In this document: one piece after another, positions 6,522 to 14,220 of the stretch
Layout: each line of letters begins with the position of its first letter
Numbering within the stretch: the stretch's first letter is position 1
Source: Mycobacterium sp. MBM
GTDB lineage: Bacteria; Actinomycetota; Actinomycetes; Mycobacteriales; Mycobacteriaceae
Length of the DNA stretch: 64,000 bases
Assembly (NCBI GenBank): GCA_021648845.1
Contig: JAKJHY010000015.1
Span: 1-64,000, forward strand
Direction: 5' to 3'
Translations under genes and position numbers: made by a program
The notes under the pieces: model-generated
The model's input: the letters and a program-made list of their open reading frames with translations, nothing else
Told to the model about the DNA's origin: nothing
Databases searched by the model: none

Positions 6522-7307
6522 ATGTCGACGACACTCGCAGACTCCAAACAGGTCCTCATGCAACGCGCGCTGGATGGTTTGTCCACTCATATCGAAGAGT
6601 CCACTCTGACGACACGTCAGAAACTGGCGCTGACCTGCCGGGTGCTGTTCGACGCCGGACACGACTCGGGTCTGGCCGGTCAGATCACCGCCCGTGCGGA
6701 GCGTCCGGGCACGTACTACACCCAGCGACTGGGTCTGGGATTCGACGAGATCACCGAGTCCAACCTGCTGCTGGTCGACGAGGATCTCAATGTGCTCGAC
6801 GGAGCGGGAATGGCTAACCCGGCCAACAGGTTCCACTCCTGGATCTACCGCGCCCGGCCCGATGTGCAGTGCATCGTGCACACCCACCCATTCCACGTCG
6901 CGGCACTGTCCATGCTAGAGGTGCCGCTGCAGGTCTCGCAGATGGATATCGCCCCGCTGTACGACGACTGCGCCTTCCTGGCCGATTGGCCCGGGGTGCC
7001 GGTGGGCAACGAGGAAGGTGAGATCATCAGCGCCGCACTGGGAGACAAGAAGGCCATCCTGCTCGCCCACCACGGTCATGTCGTCGCAGGCGCCAGTGTC
7101 GAGGAGGCTTGCTCGTTGGCCATGCTCATCGAGCGGGGTGCCAAATTGCAACTGGCTGCCATGGCGGCCGGTGCCATCGCGGAGCTGCCTCCCCGGCTGG
7201 CCCGCGAGGCCCATGACTGGACCCTGCGCCCCAAGCGCAGCGAGGCCAATTTCGCGTACTACGCACGCCGTGCCTTCCGTAACCACCCCGACGTCCTGTC
7301 GAACTGA
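6522..7307 (+). CDS. class II aldolase/adducin family protein
   Basis: 261 residues. Family members are metal-dependent aldolases, epimerases or decarboxylases acting on short sugar phosphates or hydroxy acids (fuculose-1-phosphate aldolase type). Seen: metal ligands H120-T-H122 in VQCIVHTHPFH and a later His in LLAHHGHVVAG (~183-186), plus the small-residue loop around LAGQITAR. The start at 6522 is the first ATG after a short leader; an upstream frame start at 6474 would lie inside the promoter. A DapA-family gene follows after 17 bases, so the pair probably catalyses successive steps of one catabolic route under the XRE-cupin regulator. Confidence 0.88.
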   Translation: MSTTLADSKQVLMQRALDGLSTHIEESTLTTRQKLALTCRVLFDAGHDSGLAGQITARAERPGTYYTQRLGLGFDEITESNLLLVDEDLNVLDGAGMANPANRFHSWIYRARPDVQCIVHTHPFHVAALSMLEVPLQVSQMDIAPLYDDCAFLADWPGVPVGNEEGEIISAALGDKKAILLAHHGHVVAGASVEEACSLAMLIERGAKLQLAAMAAGAIAELPPRLAREAHDWTLRPKRSEANFAYYARRAFRNHPDVLSN

Positions 7308-7324
7308 ACCCTCAAGGAAACGAT

Positions 7325-8203
7325 ATGAGCGACAAAGAGATCCACGGTATCCTGGCCTACCCCGTCACGCCGTTCACCGACGGCGGCGATGTCGACACCG
7401 GCAAGCTCGCGGCCCTTGTCGAGCGGCTGGTGGACGACGGTGCACACGGGATCGTCCCGCTGGGCAGTACGGGGGAATCGGCATACCTCACCGAAGCCGA
7501 GTTCGATGCCGTCATCGACACCGCCATCGGGGTGGTCGCCGGCCGGGTGCCCGTAATCATCGGCGCCTCCGACCTGACCACTGCCAACACCATCCGCCGG
7601 GCCCGCTACGCCGAGCGTGCCGGTGCTGACGCGGTCATGGTGTTGCCCATCTCGTACTGGAAACTCTCCGAGCGCGAGATCGCCCAGCACTACGCGGCCG
7701 TCGGCGCGGCGATCGGCATCCCGATCATGGTGTACAACAACCCCGCCACCAGCGGCATCGACATGAGCCCGGAGCTGCTGGTCCAGATGTTCACCGATAT
7801 CGACAACGTCACGATGGTCAAGGAATCCACCGGCGACCTGACCCGTATGCAGCGCATCGCCGAACTCAGCGGTGACCGGCTGCCGTTCTACAACGGCAGC
7901 AACCCGATGGTGCTCAAGGCGTTCAGCGCCGGGGCCAAGGGGTGGTGCACCGCGGCACCCAACCTACGCCCGCAGCCGTGTCTGGAACTCTATGCGGCGA
8001 TCCGCGCGGGAGACCAGTCCCGGGCCGAAGCGGTGTACGCAGATCTGCGTCCGCTACTGGAGTTCATCGTCGCGGGGGGACTCCCGACGACGGTCAAGGG
8101 TGGTCTCGAGATGCTCGGGCAGGGTGTCGGAGTGCCGCGTCCGCCACTGCTACCGCTCGACGAGAGCGGCCGGGACGAGCTGAAGCGGCTGCTTGTCACG
8201 TAG
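7325..8203 (+). CDS. DapA/NanA-family lyase (dihydrodipicolinate synthase family)
   Basis: 292-residue class I aldolase-type TIM barrel that forms a Schiff base with an oxo-acid. Seen: GSTGE (47-51), the catalytic Tyr137 in VYNNP and Schiff-base Lys166 in MVKESTGD. This is not the biosynthetic dapA context; it sits in a regulated catabolic pair with a class II aldolase, which fits aldol cleavage or dehydration of a sugar acid or hydroxy-oxo acid. A ribosome site AAGGAAA precedes the ATG. The last 8 bases overlap the end of the convergent metallophosphoesterase gene. Confidence 0.9.
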   Translation: MSDKEIHGILAYPVTPFTDGGDVDTGKLAALVERLVDDGAHGIVPLGSTGESAYLTEAEFDAVIDTAIGVVAGRVPVIIGASDLTTANTIRRARYAERAGADAVMVLPISYWKLSEREIAQHYAAVGAAIGIPIMVYNNPATSGIDMSPELLVQMFTDIDNVTMVKESTGDLTRMQRIAELSGDRLPFYNGSNPMVLKAFSAGAKGWCTAAPNLRPQPCLELYAAIRAGDQSRAEAVYADLRPLLEFIVAGGLPTTVKGGLEMLGQGVGVPRPPLLPLDESGRDELKRLLVT

Positions 8204-9398
8204 TGGCCGGCGAACCGGTCCACAGCGTCAGCAGGGTGATCTCGCTGGGCGCGAACACCCGAAACGGCGGCCCCCAGAAGCCGGTGCCGCGGCTGGTGTA
8301 GAGCTGGGTGCGCCGGCCGTGCGCACTCAGCCCCTGCACCACCGGCTGGTCGAGGCGCACCAGATAGTTGAAGGGCCAGATCTGTCCGCCATGGGTGTGA
8401 CCGGAGATCTGCAGATCCACCCCGGCGGCCACCGCCTGCGGGACCTGCTTGGGCTGATGGGCCAGGAGTAGCACCGGCAGCTCGGGATCGGCGCCTGAGA
8501 GTGCCGTCGTGAGATCCTCGCCGTGCCCGTGGATCCCGGAACCCTCGGCGGTGGCATCGTCCACGCCGGCAACCACCAGCCGGTCACCGCCGCGCTCGAC
8601 GACGATGTGTCGGTTGTGTAGCGCCGACCAGCCGATGCTGTCCATGAAGTCCAGCCAGCCCTGCGCCTCGCTGAAGTACTCGTGATTGCCCGTGACGTAG
8701 ACACGTGCCGACGTCGCCCGCACCGACGCCAGCGGGCTTGCCTGGTTGCGGCGCACCTCGACGGTGCCGTCGGCGATATCGCCGACGTGGCAGACGATGT
8801 CGGCGTCCAGTTCGTTGACCCGCTCGACGACCTTGGCCGACCATCGCGCCCGGTCCAGCGGCCCGTAGTGGGTGTCGGTGATCATCGCCACGCGGAGCCC
8901 GTCCATGCCCGGCCCCAGCCGGGGGATGCGCACCTGCACCGGTCGGATCCGCGGCACCCGCATCGCCTCGAAGTGGCCCCAGGCCAGCAGGACAGCCGAC
9001 ACGGCGACCACCGAGACCGCCACCAGCCGGGACCGCAACGGGTCTTCGACCCCGGCGGCCAGCAGTGCCAGACTCGCGATGTTGCCGAGCACCGACCAGA
9101 CGAACAACACCCAGATCGCACCCAACAGCGCATCGCCGGCCGCCGACGGCAGATCGCGGTGCTTGCCGTGACCGGTGAACATCAGCGTTGGTAACGCCAC
9201 CAGTGCGCCGGCGAACAGCAGTGTTCCGCCGATGACGACGGACCGGGGCCAGCCGCCGGCCACCACCAGCGTCCACCATGGGACGCCGAACAGCAGGGTC
9301 AGTACCACCGTCACCACCGCGGTGCGGCGCACGGGTGCACCGCGGTGGCGCGGCGGCTGTGCGGCTTCTTCTATGACGTCGGCCGGCTTGTCGGTCAT
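8196..9398 (-). CDS. membrane-anchored metallophosphoesterase
   Basis: 400 residues. The first ~140 carry four hydrophobic helices (for example the VVTVVLTLLFGVPWWTLVV region), then a calcineurin-like phosphoesterase domain with all metal motifs in order: DTHYG, GDIADG, GNHE, and GHTHGGQ near residue 330. This is the YkuE/YaeI-like layout, and the family is usually linked to hydrolysis of lipid or cell-envelope phosphodiesters. It probably faces one side of the membrane with a dinuclear metal site. It lies downstream of the stress SDR on the same strand (54 bases apart), and its 3' end overlaps the DapA-family gene. Confidence 0.9.
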   Translation of the reverse strand: MTDKPADVIEEAAQPPRHRGAPVRRTAVVTVVLTLLFGVPWWTLVVAGGWPRSVVIGGTLLFAGALVALPTLMFTGHGKHRDLPSAAGDALLGAIWVLFVWSVLGNIASLALLAAGVEDPLRSRLVAVSVVAVSAVLLAWGHFEAMRVPRIRPVQVRIPRLGPGMDGLRVAMITDTHYGPLDRARWSAKVVERVNELDADIVCHVGDIADGTVEVRRNQASPLASVRATSARVYVTGNHEYFSEAQGWLDFMDSIGWSALHNRHIVVERGGDRLVVAGVDDATAEGSGIHGHGEDLTTALSGADPELPVLLLAHQPKQVPQAVAAGVDLQISGHTHGGQIWPFNYLVRLDQPVVQGLSAHGRRTQLYTSRGTGFWGPPFRVFAPSEITLLTLWTGSPATT

Positions 9399-9452
9399 CG
9401 CACCTCGATCGTGTTCAGGGTCGCTGCCAACGACGGTACCGACGGTTTGCGA

Positions 9453-10313
9453 TTATCCGGGCAGCGTTTCGCCACCGATCGGCGCCAGGACCTCGCCGCT
9501 GTAATAGGACGACAGCCGGCCCGCGGCGAAGAAGACGTACGACGGTGCGATCTCGTCGGGCTCGGCCGCGCGGCCCATGGGGGCCTGCTCGCCGAAGCTC
9601 GCGGTCTTCTCGGCATCCATGGTGGCTGGGATCAGCGGTGTCCATACCGGTCCGGGCGCAACACAATTGACGCGGATACCGCGATCGCTGAGCGCCTGGG
9701 ACAGGGAGTACGTCAACGCGATGACGGCGCCCTTGGTCGCCGAGTAGTCGATGAGCGTCTTGTTGCCGCGCAGCCCGTTGATGGATGCGGTGTTGATGAT
9801 CGAGCCGCCCGGCGTCAGATGGGGCAGTGCGGCCTTCGTCACGTGAAAGAAGCTGTCGATGTTCACCGCGAAGGTGTGGCGCCACTGTTCGTCGGTGAGT
9901 TCGGCGAGGTCGTCCACCGGCGACTGATAGGCGACGTTGTTGACCAGGATGTCGAGGCCGCCGAGCGCGGTGACCGTATCGGCGACGACGGCGCGACAGT
10001 GCGCGGCCTCGGCCAGGTCCCCGGGCAGTGCCATTCCGCGCCGGCCCTGCGCCTGGATGAGGCCCACCGTGTGTTCGGCATCGTCGGTCTCGTCCAGGTA
10101 GGCGATGGCGACGTCGGCGCCTTCCTTGGCGAATGCCACCGCTACCGCCCGCCCGATTCCGGAGTCGCCTCCGGTGATGAGCGCGCGTTTGCCGGCGAGC
10201 AGATCCCGGCCGAGATAGTCGGTCATCTCGTCGCGGGGCCGGCGCCCCATCTGATCGGTATGGCCTGGGTACGGGATGGTGCCGTGCGGTGCGGGATCGG
10301 CGGGCATGGACAT
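9453..10313 (-). CDS. general-stress-type SDR oxidoreductase
   Basis: 286-residue short-chain dehydrogenase with the ~40-residue N-terminal extension seen in the bacterial stress SDR group (B. subtilis YhdF/YhxC type). Seen: TGGDSGIG (47-54), NNVA in place of NNAG (125-128), Ser177, Tyr190-x-x-x-Lys194. ATG 10313 has GGAG four bases upstream, and an in-frame second ATG lies six bases later. It is divergent from a small heat-shock gene with a CIRCE element between them, so it may share stress induction. The native substrate is unknown. Confidence 0.92.
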   Translation of the reverse strand: MSMPADPAPHGTIPYPGHTDQMGRRPRDEMTDYLGRDLLAGKRALITGGDSGIGRAVAVAFAKEGADVAIAYLDETDDAEHTVGLIQAQGRRGMALPGDLAEAAHCRAVVADTVTALGGLDILVNNVAYQSPVDDLAELTDEQWRHTFAVNIDSFFHVTKAALPHLTPGGSIINTASINGLRGNKTLIDYSATKGAVIALTYSLSQALSDRGIRVNCVAPGPVWTPLIPATMDAEKTASFGEQAPMGRAAEPDEIAPSYVFFAAGRLSSYYSGEVLAPIGGETLPG

Positions 10314-10400
10314 ATCGCTCCTGACGGGGTGCGGTGGGTTCACGCTGGGGAACAGGGGGACTACCCGCGGCCGGCGGCCGGTGAAACGAGGAGAAAATTT

Positions 10401-10427
10401 CTGGCACTCACATGGGGCGAGTGCTAG
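10401..10427. promoter_or_regulatory. CIRCE element (HrcA operator)
   Basis: CTGGCACTC (10401-10409), nine-base spacer, GAGTGCTAG (10419-10427). The core GCACTC-N9-GAGTGC matches the CIRCE consensus TTAGCACTC-N9-GAGTGCTAA. It lies 70 bases before the small heat-shock gene and 88 bases before the divergent SDR start. Confidence 0.8.
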
Positions 10428-10496
10428 ATTTGGGTCCGCACAGTGATGGATCGCTCGCCGACCGGCGGGCTCCGGAAAGCGAGGAGGTGGATTGCT

Positions 10497-10931
10497 GTGC
10501 TTCGTTTCGATCCTTACGGTGACGCCGTCACCCGCCAGGCGTCCATGGGCCAGTCCGGGTCCGCGCGGGTGCCCCGTTTCATGCCGATGGACCTGTGCAA
10601 GGTCGACGATCACTTCCTGCTCACTGCGGACCTGCCCGGTGTCGACCCCGGCTCGGTGGATGTCACCGTCGACAACGGAACCATGACGCTGACCGCACAC
10701 CGCAGCGCGCGCAGCGATGACGCGGTCCAGTGGCTGGCCAATGAACGATTCTCCGGCACCTACCGCCGTCAACTCTCCCTCGGGGATGGTGTGGACTGTT
10801 CCCGCATCTCGGCCACCTACGAGAACGGCGTGCTCACGGTGACCATCCCGCTGGCCGAACGGGTCAAGCCGCGTCGCGTCAACGTGGCGCATGCCGGAAC
10901 GCCCACCACCATCGATTCGACCACCGGTTAA
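10497..10931 (+). CDS. Hsp20/alpha-crystallin small heat-shock protein
   Basis: 144 residues. The GTG at 10497 follows AGGAGGTGG closely; upstream in-frame ATGs lack this. The central alpha-crystallin domain is clear: a DDHFLLTADLPGVDPGSVDVTV strand pair, a TYRRQLSLGDGVD strand, and the hallmark ENGVLTVTIPLAE near the C-terminus, followed by a short tail. Small heat-shock proteins are ATP-independent holdases that bind unfolding proteins. The CIRCE element upstream predicts repression by HrcA and release on heat shock. A strong hairpin terminator follows. Confidence 0.93.
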   Translation: MLRFDPYGDAVTRQASMGQSGSARVPRFMPMDLCKVDDHFLLTADLPGVDPGSVDVTVDNGTMTLTAHRSARSDDAVQWLANERFSGTYRRQLSLGDGVDCSRISATYENGVLTVTIPLAERVKPRRVNVAHAGTPTTIDSTTG

Positions 10932-10943
10932 GGCTGCCGGCCG

Positions 10944-10974
10944 GCCACGGCTACCCACCGGTGGTAGCCGTGGC
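10944..10974 (+). terminator. hairpin terminator after the hsp20 gene
   Basis: GCCACGGCTACC (10944-10955) and GGTAGCCGTGGC (10963-10974), a perfect 12-bp stem with a 7-base loop, 13 bases after the stop codon. Confidence 0.8.
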
Positions 10975-11334
10975 GGCGCCCCTCGGTAGTGCCGTGCGGG
11001 AAGGACCTGCGATGTCGAGCTGCGAACAATCCGGTTCCTCGGCAACGGAATTGGCGCGTGCCGGCGGCCTTCCACAGCAGGTGGGTTGGCACCGGCACTA
11101 TTTCGCCGACGAGCGCTGAAACTGGTCGCCAGAAGTCAAGATTTTGCACGGGTATCAGCCCGGGGCCGGCCGGCCCACGACCGAACTCGTGTTGCGGCGC
11201 AAGCACCCCGATGACATGCGGTGATGACGGCCTCGCCGCATGCGGTGCGGCGCAGTCATGCGAGTCACGGTTGAATTCTTGATCATGCGATATCGGCGGC
11301 ACCGTTGCCCGCCGGGGATGTCGACCGCACAGAG
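10975..11334. other. intergenic stretch without a convincing gene
   Basis: About 360 bases between the hsp20 terminator and the csbD terminator. Open frames exist on both strands, but none has a ribosome site, family-like sequence or typical codon bias. I see no RNA gene or clear regulatory site in it. Confidence 0.6.
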
Positions 11335-11370
11335 CAGCGGGCCCCGTCCGATATTGGACGGGGCCCGCTG
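11335..11370 (-). terminator. strong hairpin terminator of csbD copy 1
   Basis: CAGCGGGCCCCGTCC (11335-11349) and GGACGGGGCCCGCTG (11356-11370), a perfect 15-bp stem with a 6-base loop, 13 bases beyond the csbD stop on the minus strand. Confidence 0.85.
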
Positions 11371-11383
11371 ACAGAGAAATCTG

Positions 11384-11623
11384 CTAGTCGGCGGCCTCAG
11401 CGGAGGCCTGCCGGGCCTCGGCAGCGCTCGCGGCGGCGCGGGCCGCATCCGCTTGAGCTTCCTTCTTGGCCACGTCGCGCTGCGCGTCGGCCTTGTCCTG
11501 CTGTGCCTTGCCCTCTTCGCGCAGCGAGTCATTGTCGGTCACGATCCCGATGACCTCTTTGGCCTTGCCCTTGACGTCTTCGACGACACCACTCACTGCA
11601 TTCTCCGGGCCGCTGTCAGCCAT
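11384..11623 (-). CDS. CsbD-family stress protein, copy 1
   Basis: 79 residues, highly charged and alanine-rich: MADSGPENAVSGVVEDVKG, then a long predicted helix of K/E/A/Q. CsbD proteins are small, abundant stress-response proteins of unknown mechanism. The ATG has AGGA six bases upstream. By my count 66 of 79 residues are identical to copy 2 at 11964-12203, so this is a recent tandem duplication. A SigF-like promoter (GTTG-N15-GGGTAT on the minus strand, 11687-11663) and a 15-bp terminator show that it can be its own transcription unit. Confidence 0.88.
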   Translation of the reverse strand: MADSGPENAVSGVVEDVKGKAKEVIGIVTDNDSLREEGKAQQDKADAQRDVAKKEAQADAARAAASAAEARQASAEAAD

Positions 11624-11662
11624 GTTCATTCCTTTCAGAGGAGGATTACCGCTGGCTGAGGA

Positions 11663-11687
11663 ATACCCGGCGGCGCGGGAAATCAAC
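11663..11687 (-). promoter_or_regulatory. SigF-like promoter of csbD copy 1
   Basis: On the minus strand GTTG (11687-11684), 15-base spacer, GGGTAT (11668-11663), ending 40 bases before the ATG. The -10 element is perfect and the -35 has one mismatch to GTTT. Confidence 0.5.
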
Positions 11688-11759
11688 ATCAACGTGAGCG
11701 GAGTCACCGCACCTACCAGGCCGAGCGCGATGTGCGCCACGGCCAAGGGCGAAACGTCG

Positions 11760-11834
11760 CAACGGCCCCGGGAATTACACCGGGGCCGTTGCGAAAACAT
11801 CGGAACGGCCCCGGGAAATACACCGGGGCCGTTC
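11760..11834 (-). terminator. two near-identical tandem hairpins
   Basis: Hairpin A: CAACGGCCCCGG (11760-11771) with CCGGGGCCGTTG (11780-11791). Hairpin B: GAACGGCCCCGG (11803-11814) with CCGGGGCCGTTC (11823-11834). Both have 12-bp stems and 8-base loops of nearly the same sequence. They sit between the two csbD copies and would stop read-through from copy 2. Confidence 0.7.
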
Positions 11835-11917
11835 CATGGGCCTGGAGCTACCCGCTCCGGAAAGTCTGTGCGGCGCTGGCGCGCCGCGGGTCATCGCGCG
11901 CGAAAGGCCTGCGGCGC

Positions 11918-11950
11918 GACGATGGGCCCCGCGGGGCGCGGGACCCATCG
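11918..11950 (-). terminator. hairpin after csbD copy 2
   Basis: ACGATGGG (11918-11925) pairs with CCCATCGT (11943-11950), with a further CCCGC/GCGGG stem inside, starting 13 bases beyond the csbD copy 2 stop. Confidence 0.6.
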
Positions 11951-11963
11951 TGCGCGATGCGAT

Positions 11964-12203
11964 CTACTTGGTGTTCTCCGCCGCTTCTTGGCGTGCCTCG
12001 GCGGCGCCGGCGGCACCGCGAGCGGCCTCCGCCTCGGCTTCCTTCTTGGCCACGTCGCGCTGCGCGTCGGCCTTGTCCTGCTGTGCCTTGCCCTCTTCGC
12101 GCAGGCTGTCGTTGTCGGTCACCGTGCCGGCGACCTCCTTGGCCTTACCCTTGAGGTCTTCGACAATGCCGCTCACGGCATTCTCGGGTCCACTGTCAGC
12201 CAT
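11964..12203 (-). CDS. CsbD-family stress protein, copy 2
   Basis: 79 residues with the same start and core as copy 1 (DNDSLREEGKAQQDKADAQ is identical). Differences are conservative and lie mainly in the last ten residues. The ATG has GGGAGGAAC upstream. On the minus strand GATT-N16-GGGTAA (12268-12243) resembles a SigF promoter. Together with copy 1 it forms a stress-inducible tandem pair, each followed by its own strong hairpin. Molecular function is unknown in the family. Confidence 0.88.
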   Translation of the reverse strand: MADSGPENAVSGIVEDLKGKAKEVAGTVTDNDSLREEGKAQQDKADAQRDVAKKEAEAEAARGAAGAAEARQEAAENTK

Positions 12204-12242
12204 CAGGTTCCTCCCGGTCGATGTTCAACGCTGCCGGGGTTA

Positions 12243-12268
12243 TTACCCACCTCGAGGCCGCCTCAATC
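12243..12268 (-). promoter_or_regulatory. weak SigF-like promoter of csbD copy 2
   Basis: Minus strand GATT (12268-12265), 16-base spacer, GGGTAA (12248-12243). It has one mismatch in each element relative to GTTT-N16-GGGTAT. Confidence 0.35.
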
Positions 12269-12282
12269 ATCGATCGCCGCGA

Positions 12283-14217
12283 TCACACCTGGATTCGCGA
12301 TCCGATGAGAATCGTCCGGTCTTGGGGCAGGTTGAAATAGCCCGCGGCATCGGCGGTCAGGAAGGACGTCGCCACGAACAGTCGCTTGCGCCAGCCCATC
12401 ATGGCGGTGCTGTCACCGGGAACCAGCTCCAGATGGGAGAGAAAGAACGAGGCCCGGCTCAGATCCATACCGCCCGCGGTGACCTCGGTGGGCAGCCTGC
12501 GCAGCGCCGCCGGAACATCGGGCCGCTCCATGTACCCGGCGTGCACCGTGACGTGCACGATGCCGCCGTCGCGGGACCCGAGCGCAGCCACGGTGATGCG
12601 ATGGTCGGCGGACACACGCGGTACGTTCATGGTCTCGACGGACACGATGATCACATGCTCGTGCAGGACATGGTTGTGTTCGACATTGGCGCGCATGGCC
12701 AGCGGGGTGGTGTCATCGCTGCGGTTGAGAAAGATCGCGGTGCCTGGCACCCGGGTCAACGGCGGCGTCCGGTCGGCCAGTTCGTCGATGAACGGTCGAA
12801 GGGGCCCTTCGATCTCGCGCCGCGAGGCGGTTACCAGGTGCTTACCGCGCTGCCAGGTCGTCATCACGGTGAACGCGAACACGGCGATCACCAACGGCAC
12901 CCATGCGCCGTGTACCAGCTTTGTGAGATTGGCCGCGAAGAACATCAGGTCGGCGGTCAGCAGCGCTCCGCCGCCGGCGACAAGCATCCACAAGGGCCAC
13001 TTCCACTGTTGCCGTGCGTAATAGAGGAACAGCAGGGTGGTGATGGTGATGGTGCCGCTGACCGCCATGCCGAATGCGTACGCCAACGCGGCCGACGTCT
13101 CGAAGGCGAATACCAAGGTGAGCACCGAGACCATCAACACCCAGTTGATCCACGGCACGTAGATCTGCCCGATCGCCTTCGCCGAGGTGTGGGTGATCCG
13201 CAGCCGCGGCAGGTACCCGAGCTGCACCGCCTGGGACACCACCGAGAACGCGCCCGTGATCACCGCTTGGGAGGCGATCACGGTGGCCGCGGTGGCAAGC
13301 AGTACCAGCGGCAGCCGCGCCCACTCGGGGGCAAGCAGGAAAAACGGTGCGCTGTGGACGTTGTCGTCGTGCAGCAGCAGCGCACCCTGGCCGACATAGT
13401 TGAGGGTGCAGGCCGGAAGCACCAGACCCAGCCAGCCCATCACGATCTCGCGGCGCCCGAAATGACCCATATCGGCGTACAACGCCTCGGCGCCGGTGAC
13501 CGCCAGCACGACCGCCGCCAGCGCGAAAAAGGCAATGTGGAAATGCCCGCCGATGAACCCGAGCGCATACGTCGGCGAGAGTGCCGCCAGAATGCCGGGA
13601 TTGGCGGCGATACCGCTGATCCCGCACGCGCCGATCGCGACGAACCACACGATCATCACCGGCCCGAAGAACCGGCCGACTACCGCTGTGCCCCGGCTTT
13701 GCACGCTGAACAGCGCCACCGCGATCACCGCGGTGATCGGCACCACCCAGTCCTTGAGGCCGGGGTCGATGGTCTTGAGCCCTTCGACCGCCGAGAGCAT
13801 CGAGATGGCCGGCGTGATCATGGAATCGCCGAAGAACAGGGCCGCCCCGAACACCCCCAGGAACCCCAGCGCGATCGCCGTCCGGTGGCCCCGGGTGGCA
13901 GTGCCGCGACGCAGCAGCGTTATCAGCGCCATGATGCCGCCCTCGCCGTGATTGTCGGCGCGCATCACCAAGGTGACATAGGTGAAGGTGACGATCAGCA
14001 TGACCGACCAGAAGATCAGCGAGACAACCCCGAACACATTCGCTTCATCGAGCGGCACCGGATGCGGGTCGGCCGGATTGAACACCGTCTGCAGGGTGTA
14101 GATGGGGCTGGTGCCGATATCGCCGAACACGACGCCGAGGGCGCCGACGATCACCGCCAGGCGCAGCGGGCGCATCTGCGCGGCGGCCGGGGTCGCTACC
14201 GGGTTGTCGTCGAGCAT
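12283..14217 (-). CDS. kup: Kup-type potassium uptake transporter
   Basis: 644 residues, the normal length for KUP/HAK/KT transporters, which import K+ with H+ across the inner membrane. The signature GALGVVFGDIGTSPIYTLQTVF lies near residues 25-46, followed by about twelve hydrophobic helices (for example GGIMALITLL, FFGDSMITPAISMLSAVEGL, WFVAIGACGI) and a ~190-residue cytoplasmic tail beginning near PGTAIFLNRSDDTTP. The ATG lies three bases after the modC stop (TAG-GGC-ATG), so kup appears to be the last gene of the molybdate transporter operon, which is unusual. Confidence 0.95.
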   Translation of the reverse strand: MLDDNPVATPAAAQMRPLRLAVIVGALGVVFGDIGTSPIYTLQTVFNPADPHPVPLDEANVFGVVSLIFWSVMLIVTFTYVTLVMRADNHGEGGIMALITLLRRGTATRGHRTAIALGFLGVFGAALFFGDSMITPAISMLSAVEGLKTIDPGLKDWVVPITAVIAVALFSVQSRGTAVVGRFFGPVMIVWFVAIGACGISGIAANPGILAALSPTYALGFIGGHFHIAFFALAAVVLAVTGAEALYADMGHFGRREIVMGWLGLVLPACTLNYVGQGALLLHDDNVHSAPFFLLAPEWARLPLVLLATAATVIASQAVITGAFSVVSQAVQLGYLPRLRITHTSAKAIGQIYVPWINWVLMVSVLTLVFAFETSAALAYAFGMAVSGTITITTLLFLYYARQQWKWPLWMLVAGGGALLTADLMFFAANLTKLVHGAWVPLVIAVFAFTVMTTWQRGKHLVTASRREIEGPLRPFIDELADRTPPLTRVPGTAIFLNRSDDTTPLAMRANVEHNHVLHEHVIIVSVETMNVPRVSADHRITVAALGSRDGGIVHVTVHAGYMERPDVPAALRRLPTEVTAGGMDLSRASFFLSHLELVPGDSTAMMGWRKRLFVATSFLTADAAGYFNLPQDRTILIGSRIQV

Positions 14218-14220
14218 GCC

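Noticed and set aside
10932..11302. Open frames on both strands between hsp20 and csbD
   Set aside because: No ribosome sites, no family resemblance, and the 12-bp terminator lies in the region.
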